Assembly: GCA_032718475.1 (NCBI GenBank)
Contig: JAUCBJ010003002.1
Coordinates: 1 to 21,039, forward strand
Length of the DNA: 21,039 nucleotides
Direction of reading: 5' to 3'
Origin: Nemertoderma westbladi
Lineage: Eukaryota > Xenacoelomorpha > Nemertodermatida > Nemertodermatidae
A program made the position numbers and the translations under genes. The notes beneath the pieces are model-generated. The model searched no databases. It saw nothing but the letters and a program-made list of their open reading frames with translations, and was not told where the DNA came from. Shown here piece by piece: positions 1 to 9,500 of this stretch (position 1 is its first letter; each line of letters opens with the position of its first letter).

Positions 1-1127
1 GGGGGGGGTAGCGCATTTTCTGACCAAAAAGACGAATTTTTGAAACATATCCTATCTGATGCAGAATTTCATGCTGAATCCAAATATGGAAACCGTTTTC
101 CCATATCTTGCTTAGTTTTCGAGATATCTGGCATAGAAGATACTGGCTCCGATATATCGCGATATCGGTAAGGCGATGAAGTTTGGGGTTTGCATTCAAT
201 TTCTGCAAATTTCTGTGCCCATTGGTGCCAATTGGATGTCTCCACGAGAAAGAGCACAAAATTTTAATTGAGAAAGTATTTTTTTATGATTATTGGACCT
301 ACTGATCAGTTTATAAGACAACTTCAAGTCTCCGGAATGAAGACGGGACTCGAATAAGCGACTCTGCGGTCTTTGCGGGATTACACGGAATAGACTTATC
401 GGTCATCGGAGATCTTCAAAATGTATAATCTCCAGTTCTAGTGGTCGTACGAAGTTCGTTTTAGGCTCATTCGAAAGCTCTTTTCTTAGAGAACAAAGTT
501 ACCATTTGATTTAAGACAAAATGGTTCTAAAGCAACATAACATGAATTTTGGTAAAATATGCCTTGCAAATTTTGTTCAAGTTATGATTGCTCAGGCAGC
601 TTTCAAGAGTTTGCCAAACCAAATGGTAACTTTGGTCTCTGAGAAAAGAGCTTTCGAATGAGCCCTAAACGAACTCCGTACGACCACTAGAACTGGAGAT
701 TATACATTTTGAAGATCTCCGATGACCGATAAGTCTATTCCGTGTAATCCCGCAAAGACCGCAGAGTCGCTTATTCGAGTCCCGTCTTCATTCCGTAGAC
801 ATGAAGTTGTCTTATAAACTGATCAGTAGGTCCAATAATCATAAAAAAATACCTTCTCAATTAAAATTTTGTGCTCTTTCTCGTGGAGACATCCAATTAG
901 CACCACTGAGCACAGAAATTTGCAGAAATTGAATGCAAACCCCAAACTTTATCGCCTTACCGATATCGCGATATATCGGAGCCAGTCTCTTCTATCCCAG
1001 ATATCTCGAAAAGTAAGCAAGATATAGGAAAACGGTTTCCATATTTGGATTCAGCATGAAATTCTGCATCAGATAGGATATGTTTCAAAAATTCGACTTT
1101 TTGGTCAGAAAATGCGCTACCCCCCCC
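1..1127. mobile_element. Foldback element: ~508 bp inverted arms with poly-G/poly-C termini
   Basis: Positions 1-508 and 620-1127 are reverse complements of each other with only scattered substitutions, separated by a ~111 bp loop (509-619). The termini are GGGGGGGGTAGCGCATTTTC on the left and its complement on the right. The right end is followed directly by TTAA (1128-1131), the target of Kolobok/piggyBac-type elements, but the left flank lies outside the window, so the duplication cannot be confirmed. No long reading frame is present; the 62-codon frame in the left arm is not convincing. It is a non-autonomous foldback/MITE-like element, and a transcript would form a ~500 bp duplex. The true left end may extend beyond position 1. 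Confidence 0.85.
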
Positions 1128-1131
1128 TTAA

Positions 1132-1931
1132 TAGGTCGGCCTTTCATTGATAGTTATATGATTAATTTTACATCAGGTGAATATATCCGTATAACAAACC
1201 TCTAGAATATTGAATAATATCAGTATAAGATGTTAAAACATTACGAAGTGATGGAGGTAGCTTGCGAGGCCGCCCCGTGGCCCTTCTACAGTAGCTTTGG
1301 TGATGAAACATAGAAAAAAACAGAATTGGGATGTGAGATTGTTTTTTTGAAGGGGGTGTAATGGAGGGGGGAAGGTCAGTGGTGAATGTCAACCTTTGGC
1401 ACAGCGTGCAACTCAAGATGAATTGAAGTGTTACCCCCTCCCATTCACTATAAGAAATGGCTGGGTACAGTAATCCAAGCTCACTAATCCTGATCCTCTA
1501 ATCCTGTTGGTGAAGTAGTGCAATGTTTCTGTATGTAATCTTGGCTTCAGTAACCACACCCACTGCAGTATAAAGGGACCTACGTACATAAATAAATTTT
1601 TATGGCGCAACAACAAACTAAAAGTAAATTACCATGAACACCTGAAGCAACCTGATGTGTATTTTATGCTACATTTAAGGCATGGATGGATGGTATCACA
1701 CTAACTCTCTAGGACAGTCCATATCTAACGGACATTTATTACACGAAGTGGGGACTTCGCGCAGCACGAAGTTGGCAGAGCCTTAGCGAATTGACACTGT
1801 TAGGGGGTAGGTCAATTTCACTACCGGGTGTAGTGTAGCGCTGGATTTGTGATAGTCTAACATACTGTAAACCTTATTGGAGTTTTGGGTACATGAGTGG
1901 TTTAATTATTATAACTTTGTTGGCCACAGTT
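1132..1931. other. No gene seen; AT-rich intergenic sequence
   Basis: The short reading frames here have no recognisable motifs and are interrupted on both strands. A small hairpin (CGAAGT-GGGG-ACTTCG, 1744-1759) lies in the second half. The last part may be the body of the SINE whose tRNA-like head is at 1932-2003 on the minus strand. Confidence 0.5.
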
Positions 1932-2003
1932 TTGCAAAGTCGAACTGGTGACCTCCGGGTTGGAAGTCTAACGCTCTAACCATTCAGCTAGCGGTTCAGG
2001 TAA
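1932..2003 (-). mobile_element. tRNA-like sequence, probable SINE head
   Basis: Read on the minus strand this has an A-box-like TAGCTGAATGG and a B-box-like AGTTCGACTTT at tRNA spacing, with a central CTTCCAA that would be a Gly-TCC anticodon loop. The D-arm can pair (GCT/AGC), but the anticodon and T stems do not pair well. It is therefore a tRNA-derived SINE head or a decayed tRNA rather than a working tRNA gene. The RNA polymerase III promoter boxes are the best-preserved part. Confidence 0.5.
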
Positions 2004-2286
2004 ATGGTATACCTGGAAAGGAAATACTACTTGATACTTTGTATGTCCGCAATTTAATTAGCTTTATTAATTTACTTTACTAATTTATTTGCTTCTCAAA
2101 GTAGTTTATCCCAATGCCAAAGTATACATCAAAATGATTATAAATTATATTGCATTTTATATAGAGTGGAAGTTATCGGGAATTAATATACACTACAGAC
2201 AAAACCCAGAAATACATGTTTACTTTAAATTATCAAATCTACCATTTAATAAAATTATATGAACTGAATACTCATAAGAACATAGT
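2004..2286 (-). promoter_or_regulatory. Probable 3' UTR and polyadenylation region of the Ly6-like gene
   Basis: AT-rich sequence downstream of the stop codon at 2289-2287 on the minus strand. AATAAA hexamers on that strand lie at 2089-2084 and 2068-2063, about 200 nt past the stop, and a further AATAAA overlaps the stop itself (2291-2286). Which one is used cannot be told from sequence. No other gene is visible. Confidence 0.4.
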
Positions 2287-2463
2287 TTATTCAAATTCGT
2301 TGCAAAGTTCTTCATGACAGCAAGTGATAAGATGGCAATCATTATCTTCATTACAAGCATAACGTTCTATAGCAGAGCAGTCATCCCAATCAACATTTGG
2401 AAACTTGGTCTCAACAATATCTGGTATGCAATATATCATTATTTCATCTTCTACTTTTAAATT
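2287..2463 (-). CDS. Ly6/uPAR-type three-finger protein, C-terminal exon
   Basis: This exon encodes the last 58 residues of a small secreted cysteine-rich protein. The acceptor is strong (TTCTTATTTCAG before AAT, exon starts at 2463, phase 0), and it fits the phase-0 donor of the exon at 12317-12207. It contains seven cysteines: YC, DDC, YAC, DC, then CC and a terminal LCN. The closing pattern C-x4-CC-x4-LCN followed by a few residues is the signature of Ly6/uPAR/three-finger domains. There is no hydrophobic tail for a GPI anchor, so the product is likely soluble and extracellular. Joined with exon 1 it gives 95 aa with ten cysteines, the usual size of a single-domain member. In-frame sequence upstream to 2526 is intron read-through. 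Ligand and role are unknown: the fold is shared by receptors' modulators, developmental proteins and venom components, and nothing here identifies it as a toxin. Confidence 0.78.
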   Translation of the reverse strand, partial: NLKVEDEIMIYCIPDIVETKFPNVDWDDCSAIERYACNEDNDCHLITCCHEELCNEFE

Positions 2464-2529
2464 CTGAAATAAGAATATTATATTTATTATTGTAGTAATT
2501 GTACCCACAGAATAATAATTTTTCACCCG

Positions 2530-3147
2530 AATGCAAATTGAACATGTCCATGTAAAGTATATTTATGACAATTCCAACCCGGACAATATCAACACTGATA
2601 AGTCCAACACATGAAATCAATGATAATTGCTGATAGTTACGAATTGTAGTGGAGTACTATTCATGGTTGGAATTTTCCGGTCCAAATAATCTGATTTCGG
2701 AATTGTCTAATTATAATTCGACACTTACAATTATAAAAGTATGAATCACATTAAATATTAATAATTATAGACATATTAATTAATCAAGCATGTTAGGTAT
2801 AAAGCAAAAGTTACAGCGTAGATACTGTAGTATGTACAGGGAGTTTAAGGCAACCGCGACCTAGATCTCTCATATGCATGCAATCAGATATCTGTAGTCA
2901 GATTATCGATTTGTTTCACCTAACACGGGGGGGGGGGGGGGGGGCTTTCTATAGAGGACCACTGGAAAATGACAACATATTTAAGTCCCAAAGTCGAGAC
3001 ATAGAATGGGTAATCAAATGAATAGAAATATCGCAAATTAACCATTGGATGTATAACTACACACCACCTTTTTAATCTGCTTGTTAATAATAATACCAAG
3101 TTTGCGATGGAGGGTAAATACATTTCTAGTATAATACTATAATACTC
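2530..3147. other. AT-rich intronic DNA with an 18-G run; no gene
   Basis: No reading frame with recognisable content. The only structure is a homopolymer of 18 G at 2927-2944. The 115-codon minus-strand frame that crosses it is low-complexity and is not supported. Confidence 0.5.
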
Positions 3148-3163
3148 ATTATTGTTCAACCAG
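3148..3163 (+). repeat. 16-bp inverted repeat, left copy (ATTATTGTTCAACCAG)
   Basis: Exact reverse complement of 12047-12062. The pair encloses the tandem repeats and the 8 kb transposon, and both copies are followed inwards by CCGG-rich DNA. They may be the ends of an older element into which the 8 kb transposon inserted, giving an original size near 0.9 kb. Confidence 0.5.
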
Positions 3164-3234
3164 GTCACGAATTTTGCCGGGTAGCGGTCCGGAGCCAGGT
3201 AAGGAAAATTGTACCCCGTAGCCGGTCCGGAGCC

Positions 3235-3829
3235 GGACCGTGTCTGTAAAGTGGCCTTACAGCCCACAGCCTTATGTCATGCAAACTGTCATGTAGGTTC
3301 TGTACAGACAGACAGAGCAGCAGAGGTTAGTTAGGTACCGTAACTTACTAACTTAGGTCACTAGGTAGGCCTACACCGGACCGGTGCTGTCCTACTGCCA
3401 GACTGATGGGGACTGTCTGACTGCTGTAAACTCTAAAACAGGTACTGCATACCAGCATACACGGTGATGGAGGTACTGCATTTCTTGCATACCAGGCAGC
3501 CAGGACAGCAGGACCAGCATACACGGTGATGGACCGTGTCTGTAAAGTGGCCTTACAGCCCACAGCCTTATGTCATGCAAACTGTCATGTAGGTTCTGTA
3601 CAGACAGACAGAGCAGCAGAGGTTAGTTAGGTACCGTAACTTACTAACTTAGGTCACTAGGTAGGCCTACACCGGACCGGTGCTGCTGTCCTACTGCCAG
3701 ACTGATGGGGACTGTCTGACTGCTGTAAACTCTAAAACAGGTACTGCATACCAGCATACACGGTGATGGAGGTACTGCATTTCTTGCATACCAGGCAGCC
3801 AGGACAGCAGGACCAGCATACACGGTGAT
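3235..3829. repeat. Tandem duplication, two ~296/299 bp units
   Basis: Unit 1 (3235-3530) and unit 2 (3531-3829) are almost identical. Unit 2 carries three extra bases (an additional GCT in the CCGGTGCTG stretch). Both start GGACCGTGTCTGTAAAGTGG and end in CATACACGGTGAT. The near identity indicates a recent duplication. The minus-strand reading frames in both copies are the same sequence read twice and show no protein family features. Confidence 0.9.
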
Positions 3830-3905
3830 GGAGGTACTGCATACCAGCATACACGGTGACGGAGGTACTGCATTTACTATGCATACTAGCATACATGGTG
3901 ACGGT
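3830..3905. repeat. Short degenerate repeats continuing the tandem array
   Basis: The motif GGTACTGCAT followed by CATACACGGTGA recurs here in two degenerate partial units, continuing a sub-repeat found inside both larger units (around 3440 and 3740). It suggests that slippage or unequal exchange built the array. Confidence 0.6.
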
Positions 3906-3975
3906 ACAGTACATGCAATTCATACATATTTCCCGATTTCTTAATTTTTTGCTTTGCAGGACATGTAACTTTTTA

Positions 3976-3981
3976 CCAGAG
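3976..3981. repeat. Target-site duplication CCAGAG, left copy
   Basis: CCAGAG directly abuts the first base of the left inverted repeat (AGTCATTCC). The identical hexamer at 11969-11974 directly follows the right inverted repeat, so this is a perfect 6-bp duplication made by one insertion event. Confidence 0.85.
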
Positions 3982-5040
3982 AGTCATTCCAGCCAAAATC
4001 GACAAATGTCGGTGGCACTATCTCTGAGATTTGGTTCAAAATTATTTTATATGTTGCAAATAATGTTAATATAAATCGCTGAAAATTTTAGTTGATTTTA
4101 ATTATTAGATCAGAAGTTATGGCTGGTCAAAGTTGGAAATTCCAGAAATTCAGTCCAAATTAAATTCAAATTATTTATGGTCTACATGCCGGGACATTGC
4201 TAAAAACAAGTTTATAGTAAACATGGATAGCATTTTAAATAGTATACAAAGAATTACGACTTGCCCAATTTGTAGACCAAGAAGTAAAGCACTTTGAATT
4301 TGGTAAAAAATTAGTGAAAATTTCAAAATAAGACAAATTTAAAACCTTAATTTAAACAGCCCACATCGAAATAAAATAAAAACAATGGTTTGAATTTATA
4401 ATTTAACGTGTCATTTGTACTTCTAGTCAGTTATTTTTTCTAAAACAGAAAAAAATGTTGTCGCTAGTTCAGTTTAAAAAGTACGAAATCAGCGAAAATT
4501 ACAAAAATTAAAAATGGTCTACAAAATATTTAAGCGTTGAAAAACTCAAAACTAACTCCTTATACAAATATAAATTAATCCTGAAAATTTGAAGTTTGGC
4601 CCATTATTAGTTCTTTTGTAATTTAAGAATTAATTTTAGCAGAAACTAACCGAATTTAATCTCTTAAGATATCTTTGTAAGACTTGGTGGTTTGTCGGCA
4701 TGTTGCAGCTCAAAGGTAACTGGGCTAGTGATTGGCAGGGACTAACAACAGCGGGATGCCTATAGGGTAGGTATAGTAGAGCTGCCGTCTCTCTCTCTAT
4801 GCAGAGTAGGCCAACTCAAGTTATATGGGAGAATGGTGGTATGGCTTTCCTCAATGGGACATAGACCAAGTCCTGGTTTAGCTTGGTCAAGCTTACATGT
4901 TTGTAACTTTATTTCGGAAATTTATTTACAGTTAATAAACAATTTAGAATAAAGACTATTATAAGAAGAATTAATACATACAGAATTAACTTTGGAAACA
5001 TATACTCATATGTAACACAGCATTATTACAGTTCAATAAA
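3982..5040. repeat. Left terminal inverted repeat of the 8 kb transposon (~1.06 kb)
   Basis: Reverse complement of 10785-11968. Similarity is near complete over the outer part and stops just past CATTATTACAGTTCA (ends 5035), where the other copy enters the transposase stop region. The left copy lacks a 99-bp segment and a further ~27 bp present in the right copy. No reading frame of note; it probably carries the promoter-side binding sites for the transposase. Confidence 0.88.
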
Positions 5041-5404
5041 CTTTGGTATACAAACAGACACGTTGTGGGTACCAGTAGTCCCGCTAATATACACTGAGGA
5101 GATCGAAGTAACGCAAATGTTAAAAATCCGAGTACTGTAGTTACAGAATTACAGTATGTCAATAAGAAAAAGTAGTGCAGTCATTGTGATAATATTAATT
5201 GCTGGTTGATTATTTTGAAATTAAATTATACCAATGTAATATTGAATGTAATACTTGTGAAATATTTTGTATTAATATTTAATAAATAATTAGTACCTCA
5301 AGATCTCAAAGCCATAACTTTGTGAATGAAGTGTGACAGATTCATTATTGTTTTCCTGTTAGCAGACCTGTAATAGACTAAATAATGGTTCTGCTTGCTC
5401 GCCC
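5041..5404. other. AT-rich internal transposon DNA; no gene
   Basis: Very AT-rich, with no reading frame or repeat that I can support. It lies between the left inverted repeat and a secondary insertion, upstream of the transposase gene. Confidence 0.5.
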
Positions 5405-5452
5405 CAGTGGCGTATTTAGGATTTGATGAGGGGGGGGGGGGGGGGGGGGGGG
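5405..5452 (+). mobile_element. hAT-like terminus (CAGTGGCG...) with a 23-G run
   Basis: CAGTGGCGTATTTAGGATTT followed by a homopolymer of 23 G (5430-5452) resembles the ends of many hAT-type MITEs, which often start CAGTGGCG and run into poly-G. The matching inverted end is not visible downstream to 6520, so this is a solo or truncated end, or a coincidental resemblance. Confidence 0.35.
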
Positions 5453-5512
5453 CAGAGATTGACCGCGTGGGCAAGGAGCAAGATAGACTCAGGGACTCAG
5501 CTTGAAAGCGGT

Positions 5513-5866
5513 GTGCTAAAATGCACAATGAACAACAACGAGAAACAATGAGCAACAACGAGCAACAATGAGCAGCAACGAGCAACAACGAGCAACAATG
5601 AGCAACAACGAGCAACAATGACCAACAACGAGCAACAATGAGCAACAAGGAGCAACAATGAGCTCCAACGAGCAACAATTAGCAACAATGAGCAACAACG
5701 AGCAAGAATGACCAACAACGAGCAACAACGAACAACAACGAGCAACAACGAGCAACAGCGAGCGAAGTTGTTGTACTTTATTATTTCTCGTTGTTGCTCG
5801 TTGTTGCTCATTGTTTCTCATTGTTGGTCGTTGTTGGTCATTGTTGCTTGTTGTGCATTTTAGCAC
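5513..5866. mobile_element. MITE-like hairpin with internal ACAACGAGCA-type minisatellite
   Basis: The ends GTGCTAAAATGCACAA (5513-5528) and TTGTGCATTTTAGCAC (5851-5866) are perfect 16-bp inverted repeats. Between them are many ~10-bp units (CAACAACGAG/CAACAATGAG), and from about 5765 the same unit continues on the opposite strand, so the whole block can fold. CTTGAAA occurs just outside both ends (5501-5507 and 5872-5878), a candidate 7-8 bp duplication suggesting a hAT-like origin. Reading frames through it (CSLLLVVARCCS-type on the minus strand) are repeat artefacts. Confidence 0.65.
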
Positions 5867-6520
5867 CTACCCTTGAAATCATTAAACCCACATCACTGTT
5901 AATAGGTAGCTGAATAATTCAGTAGAGAGTAAGCAAATTAAAGTGCCTCTAGTGTCAGACATAATATCGCCATTAACAATGTAACCAGGCTTACAGGTTA
6001 AAGAATCTCGTGGTCCTACATGTGTTAGACTTCTGTCGCGACATTGATGTTGTTTCAAGGGGTTAGGCGCGCCATGTATACCTATACTCCTACTGACTAC
6101 CTACACACCACGTGCTCCCTGCTTGGTAGCTTGGACATGGTCTGTCTCCAATGCAATACAATGGAGATAACGGTCCCACTGGCTCCTTTCTAAGAATTTT
6201 CAGGCCATTTCTGAAAATTGTTCAAATGTGCCTTTGGGCCATCAAAAGGACCTCTCTATTAACCTATATATATTATTAACCTATCAGAAACCGTTATCCT
6301 GCTCACTTGTTAAATGGAGGCTCAAATCCATATCTTGTCACATTTTGGATATTGTCATTCTACTTATTACTATAATATTCTACTTGTTCTTTTTGCCAAT
6401 TAATATTCTACACGTTTATAGTTTTCACCAAATATTCTACTGTTTAAAAAGCGTATACACTATACAGTCCATACACACGATCTGACGTTATCAATTATTA
6501 TACATTATTGTAATATTATA
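5867..6520 (+). promoter_or_regulatory. 5' region of the transposase gene; no other gene
   Basis: About 650 bp between the MITE-like hairpin and the transposase ATG. An 85-codon plus-strand frame at 6228-6485 has no recognisable features. The AT-rich stretch just before 6521 could hold the start site of transcription, but no clear TATA element or upstream splice acceptor can be called. Confidence 0.35.
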
Positions 6521-9500
6521 ATGGAAGATTATATGTGTTCAATTGGAAGAGCGTTGAAGAAGTCCTGCAGAAACGACGCTCTAATGAAGACAGGAAGTAA
6601 GAATTGGACAACAAGGCCGGTGAAGGTTGACGATCAGGCCGTTTTAGCCAGCAGGACTGGTCTAAGTATTGATGAGGTTCAGATCATATGTACTCACCAC
6701 GAACTGACATACATGAAACATTTTTCAAATCTAGAAAGAAAGTGCTGTGATCCTTTCCAGAAGCACAAGAAACCTGTAACGAAGTGTCTCTTGGTGATAG
6801 GTATTGATGATGTGAAGCTGGCCAAGAGAATTCAACCATCCCTTAATATTATCCCGGGTAAGAAGGTTTGTCGCAGGTGTCGCAGTGATCTCAAATCGAA
6901 TACACAGAATACACTGCTAATTAATTCATCTGTGTTTGGTCAACGACGACGAAGTTGTCTTAACGAAGCAAAATCCGCATCTGCATATAGAGAATCTGAA
7001 TCTGAATGTGAAGATATAGATGATGGGAGCTCCTGTTCCGAATTTGAAGCGGAGACTCCAAAGGGCAATGCCGAAATGTTGGTGAGTCTTAATAAGTCGC
7101 TAGAAATGCTTGATCAAACACCAATGAAAGTAGGAAAGAGAGCGCGTGAGCAACTGAAAAGAAAACTTATAAACAAAGCTAATACTGCTAAGAAACGTAT
7201 ATTACAGAAAGGGGCGATTTCGCTTGGAGTTCCAGTTTCCGACAGTGACCTTGATGATGAATCTGCGATGGCTAAGTCTATGAGAGATTTGGTAATGTTA
7301 ATCAAGGGGAAGGTTACCACATTATCAGACTGCAACGAAAAGGTTCGACTTTTAACCCTAGCACCGTTTCATTGGAGTATTGAAAAGACAGCTCAAGAGT
7401 TTGGTGTATCAATTTACATTGCCCGAGAATCAAAAATAATTCAAAAAGAAGGTGGGCTGTTGGAAACGCGAACTGAATACAAATCAAGGGGAAACGCATT
7501 GACCAAAGAAGTAAAGGAAAATGTCCAGAAGTTCTATTGCAGTGATGATATTGGAAGAATGTGCCCTGGGAAGAAAGATGTGGTTACTGTGAAAACCGAC
7601 TCAGGCAAAATTAAAATACAGAAACGGCTCTTATTGGGAAATTTGAAAGAAATTTACTGTTTGTGGAAGGAAACGAATCCACTTAAGGCAATCGGATTTT
7701 CCACATTTGCATTACTTCGACCTCCTCAGTGTATATTAGCCGGAGCTACTGGTACCCACAACGTGTGTGTTTGTATGCACCACCAAAATCCAAAACTTAA
7801 AGTCGCCGCACTGAAGGTAAAACAACTGGATTATAAGGTGTTAATGGACAAGGCAGTATGCGACCTCGGCAGCTCAACGTGTGCTTTATCTGAGTGTGAC
7901 AATTGCCCTGGAGTTTCAGGCGTTGTAGAGTTTTTAACAAAGACTGTTGAAAATGAAGAACTAGAAGGTACTGAGGTTAATTTTAAGCAGTGGGGTTCGG
8001 GAGGGGATCGAGCAACCTTACAGAGTTTAACTGAGCCGATTTCAGAATTTGTTGAATCACTAGCCAACGATATTGTGAAGCTTATTCCTCACCATTATGT
8101 GTCAAAATCTCAATCGGAATATTTGAAAGCACTTAAACAAAATCTTGGGGAGAATGAATTAATTGTTTTAATGGATTTTGCCGAAAATTACTCGTTCATT
8201 GTTCAAGACGAAATACAGAGTTATCATTGGACAAACGATTCTGTAACTCTTCATCCCATAGTTGTCTATTATAAGGTCGAAATTACTCATACTGACGGGA
8301 CTATGTCAAGTGAACTTAAATGTGAGAGCTATTGCGTGATTTCTGATACAAAAGTTCACACTTCTCCTGCTATTTACCTTTTCCTGCAGAAACTGATTCC
8401 TCAATTGAAAGATAAACACCCCACTACGACAAAGATCCACTACTTTACAGACGGTGCTGGAGGACAGTATAAAAACAGGTTAATAATAATAATAATTTAA
8501 TTTAACTTAATTTAACCTCATAATTTAACCAAATTGTACGGAGTTGGACTTGATCAGATAGGGGGGATACTTGACGCAATCAAAAATCAACCCTCTCCAG
8601 AGGAAAATCTAATTTAAATAACAGCTGATAACGGCTAAAATGAAATTGTAACCTGTGCTATTGACTGCCGTTTATTGTTTTGGTTTTAATGACTGTTAGT
8701 TATGATTTATTTGTTTTTGTAAGTTCTAGTAATTTAACTTAACTAATTTTACTTTAAAATATTCTTATTTTCTGTCACTGTTATTTACTGTCATTTTCTT
8801 ATGTTCTACTAGCAAATGTCATGGGTGATAGGGAGTTGTGGCGGCGCAATTTTGTCGACAAGCCGACACAGCATTCTTAAAAATGCAGCTGCAATGCAGC
8901 ATGCCGATCCTAGTAGTAGTAGTAGTAGTATAGTATTTTCTGTTAATATTTTAGGTTTAACTTCTTAAACTTAATGTACCACCAGAGCGACCATGGCATC
9001 GAGGGTGTCTGGAACTTTTTCGGTACTTCCCACGGTAAGAGCCCTTGCGACGGAATAGGGGGAACCATCAAACGTGTCGTTGCAAAACTCAGTCTTCAGA
9101 GGCCAATTTCGAACCAAATACTAAATGCGAGCAACTTTTATGAAACAGCCAAAGAAAATATCAAAGGGATTGTGTTAGTAATAATTTAATATTTATTTGT
9201 AATAAATTTAAATCTGAATATGTAGTGATGGGTAATAATCTACGCTTAATATACGGACATTACTGAATCTATATACCTACACAATTGTTGGTTGTAAACG
9301 TTAAGCAGACACTGGTGCAGTCACCTGGTGCAGACAGTGGTGCAGACACCTGGTGCAGACAGTGGTGCAGAAACCTTGTGCAGACACTGGTGCAGACAGT
9401 GGTGCAGAAACCTTGTGCAGACACTGGTGTTGACACCTGGTGCAAGCAGACACATGGTGCAGACATTGGTGCAGACACTGCACACTGGGGCATATACTGG

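Larger units (their letters stand above)
8479..8954 (+). other. Transposase intron 1
   Basis: GT (8479-8480) to AG (8953-8954). Splicing restores R653 (AG|G) and continues the expected QYKNR-FNFLNL block, which is the best proof of the intron. It contains a short dispersed motif (8557-8626), a copy of the 17-mer CGTTTATTGTTTTGGTT (8669-8685) and a LINE 3' end (8809-8933). Confidence 0.85.

Noticed and set aside
1932-2003. Functional tRNA-Gly
   Set aside because: Promoter boxes are recognisable but the anticodon and T stems do not pair.
3348-3923. Minus-strand frames with repeated CMLVCS and CCPGCLV words
   Set aside because: The same tandem unit translated repeatedly; no family features.
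5298-5866. Minus-strand frames of CSLLLVVARCCS-type repeats
   Set aside because: Produced by the ACAACGAGCA-type minisatellite; three frames are open at once, as expected of a repeat.
6228-6485. 85-aa plus-strand frame upstream of the transposase
   Set aside because: AT-rich, hydrophobic by composition, no motif, and it ends before the transposase start.
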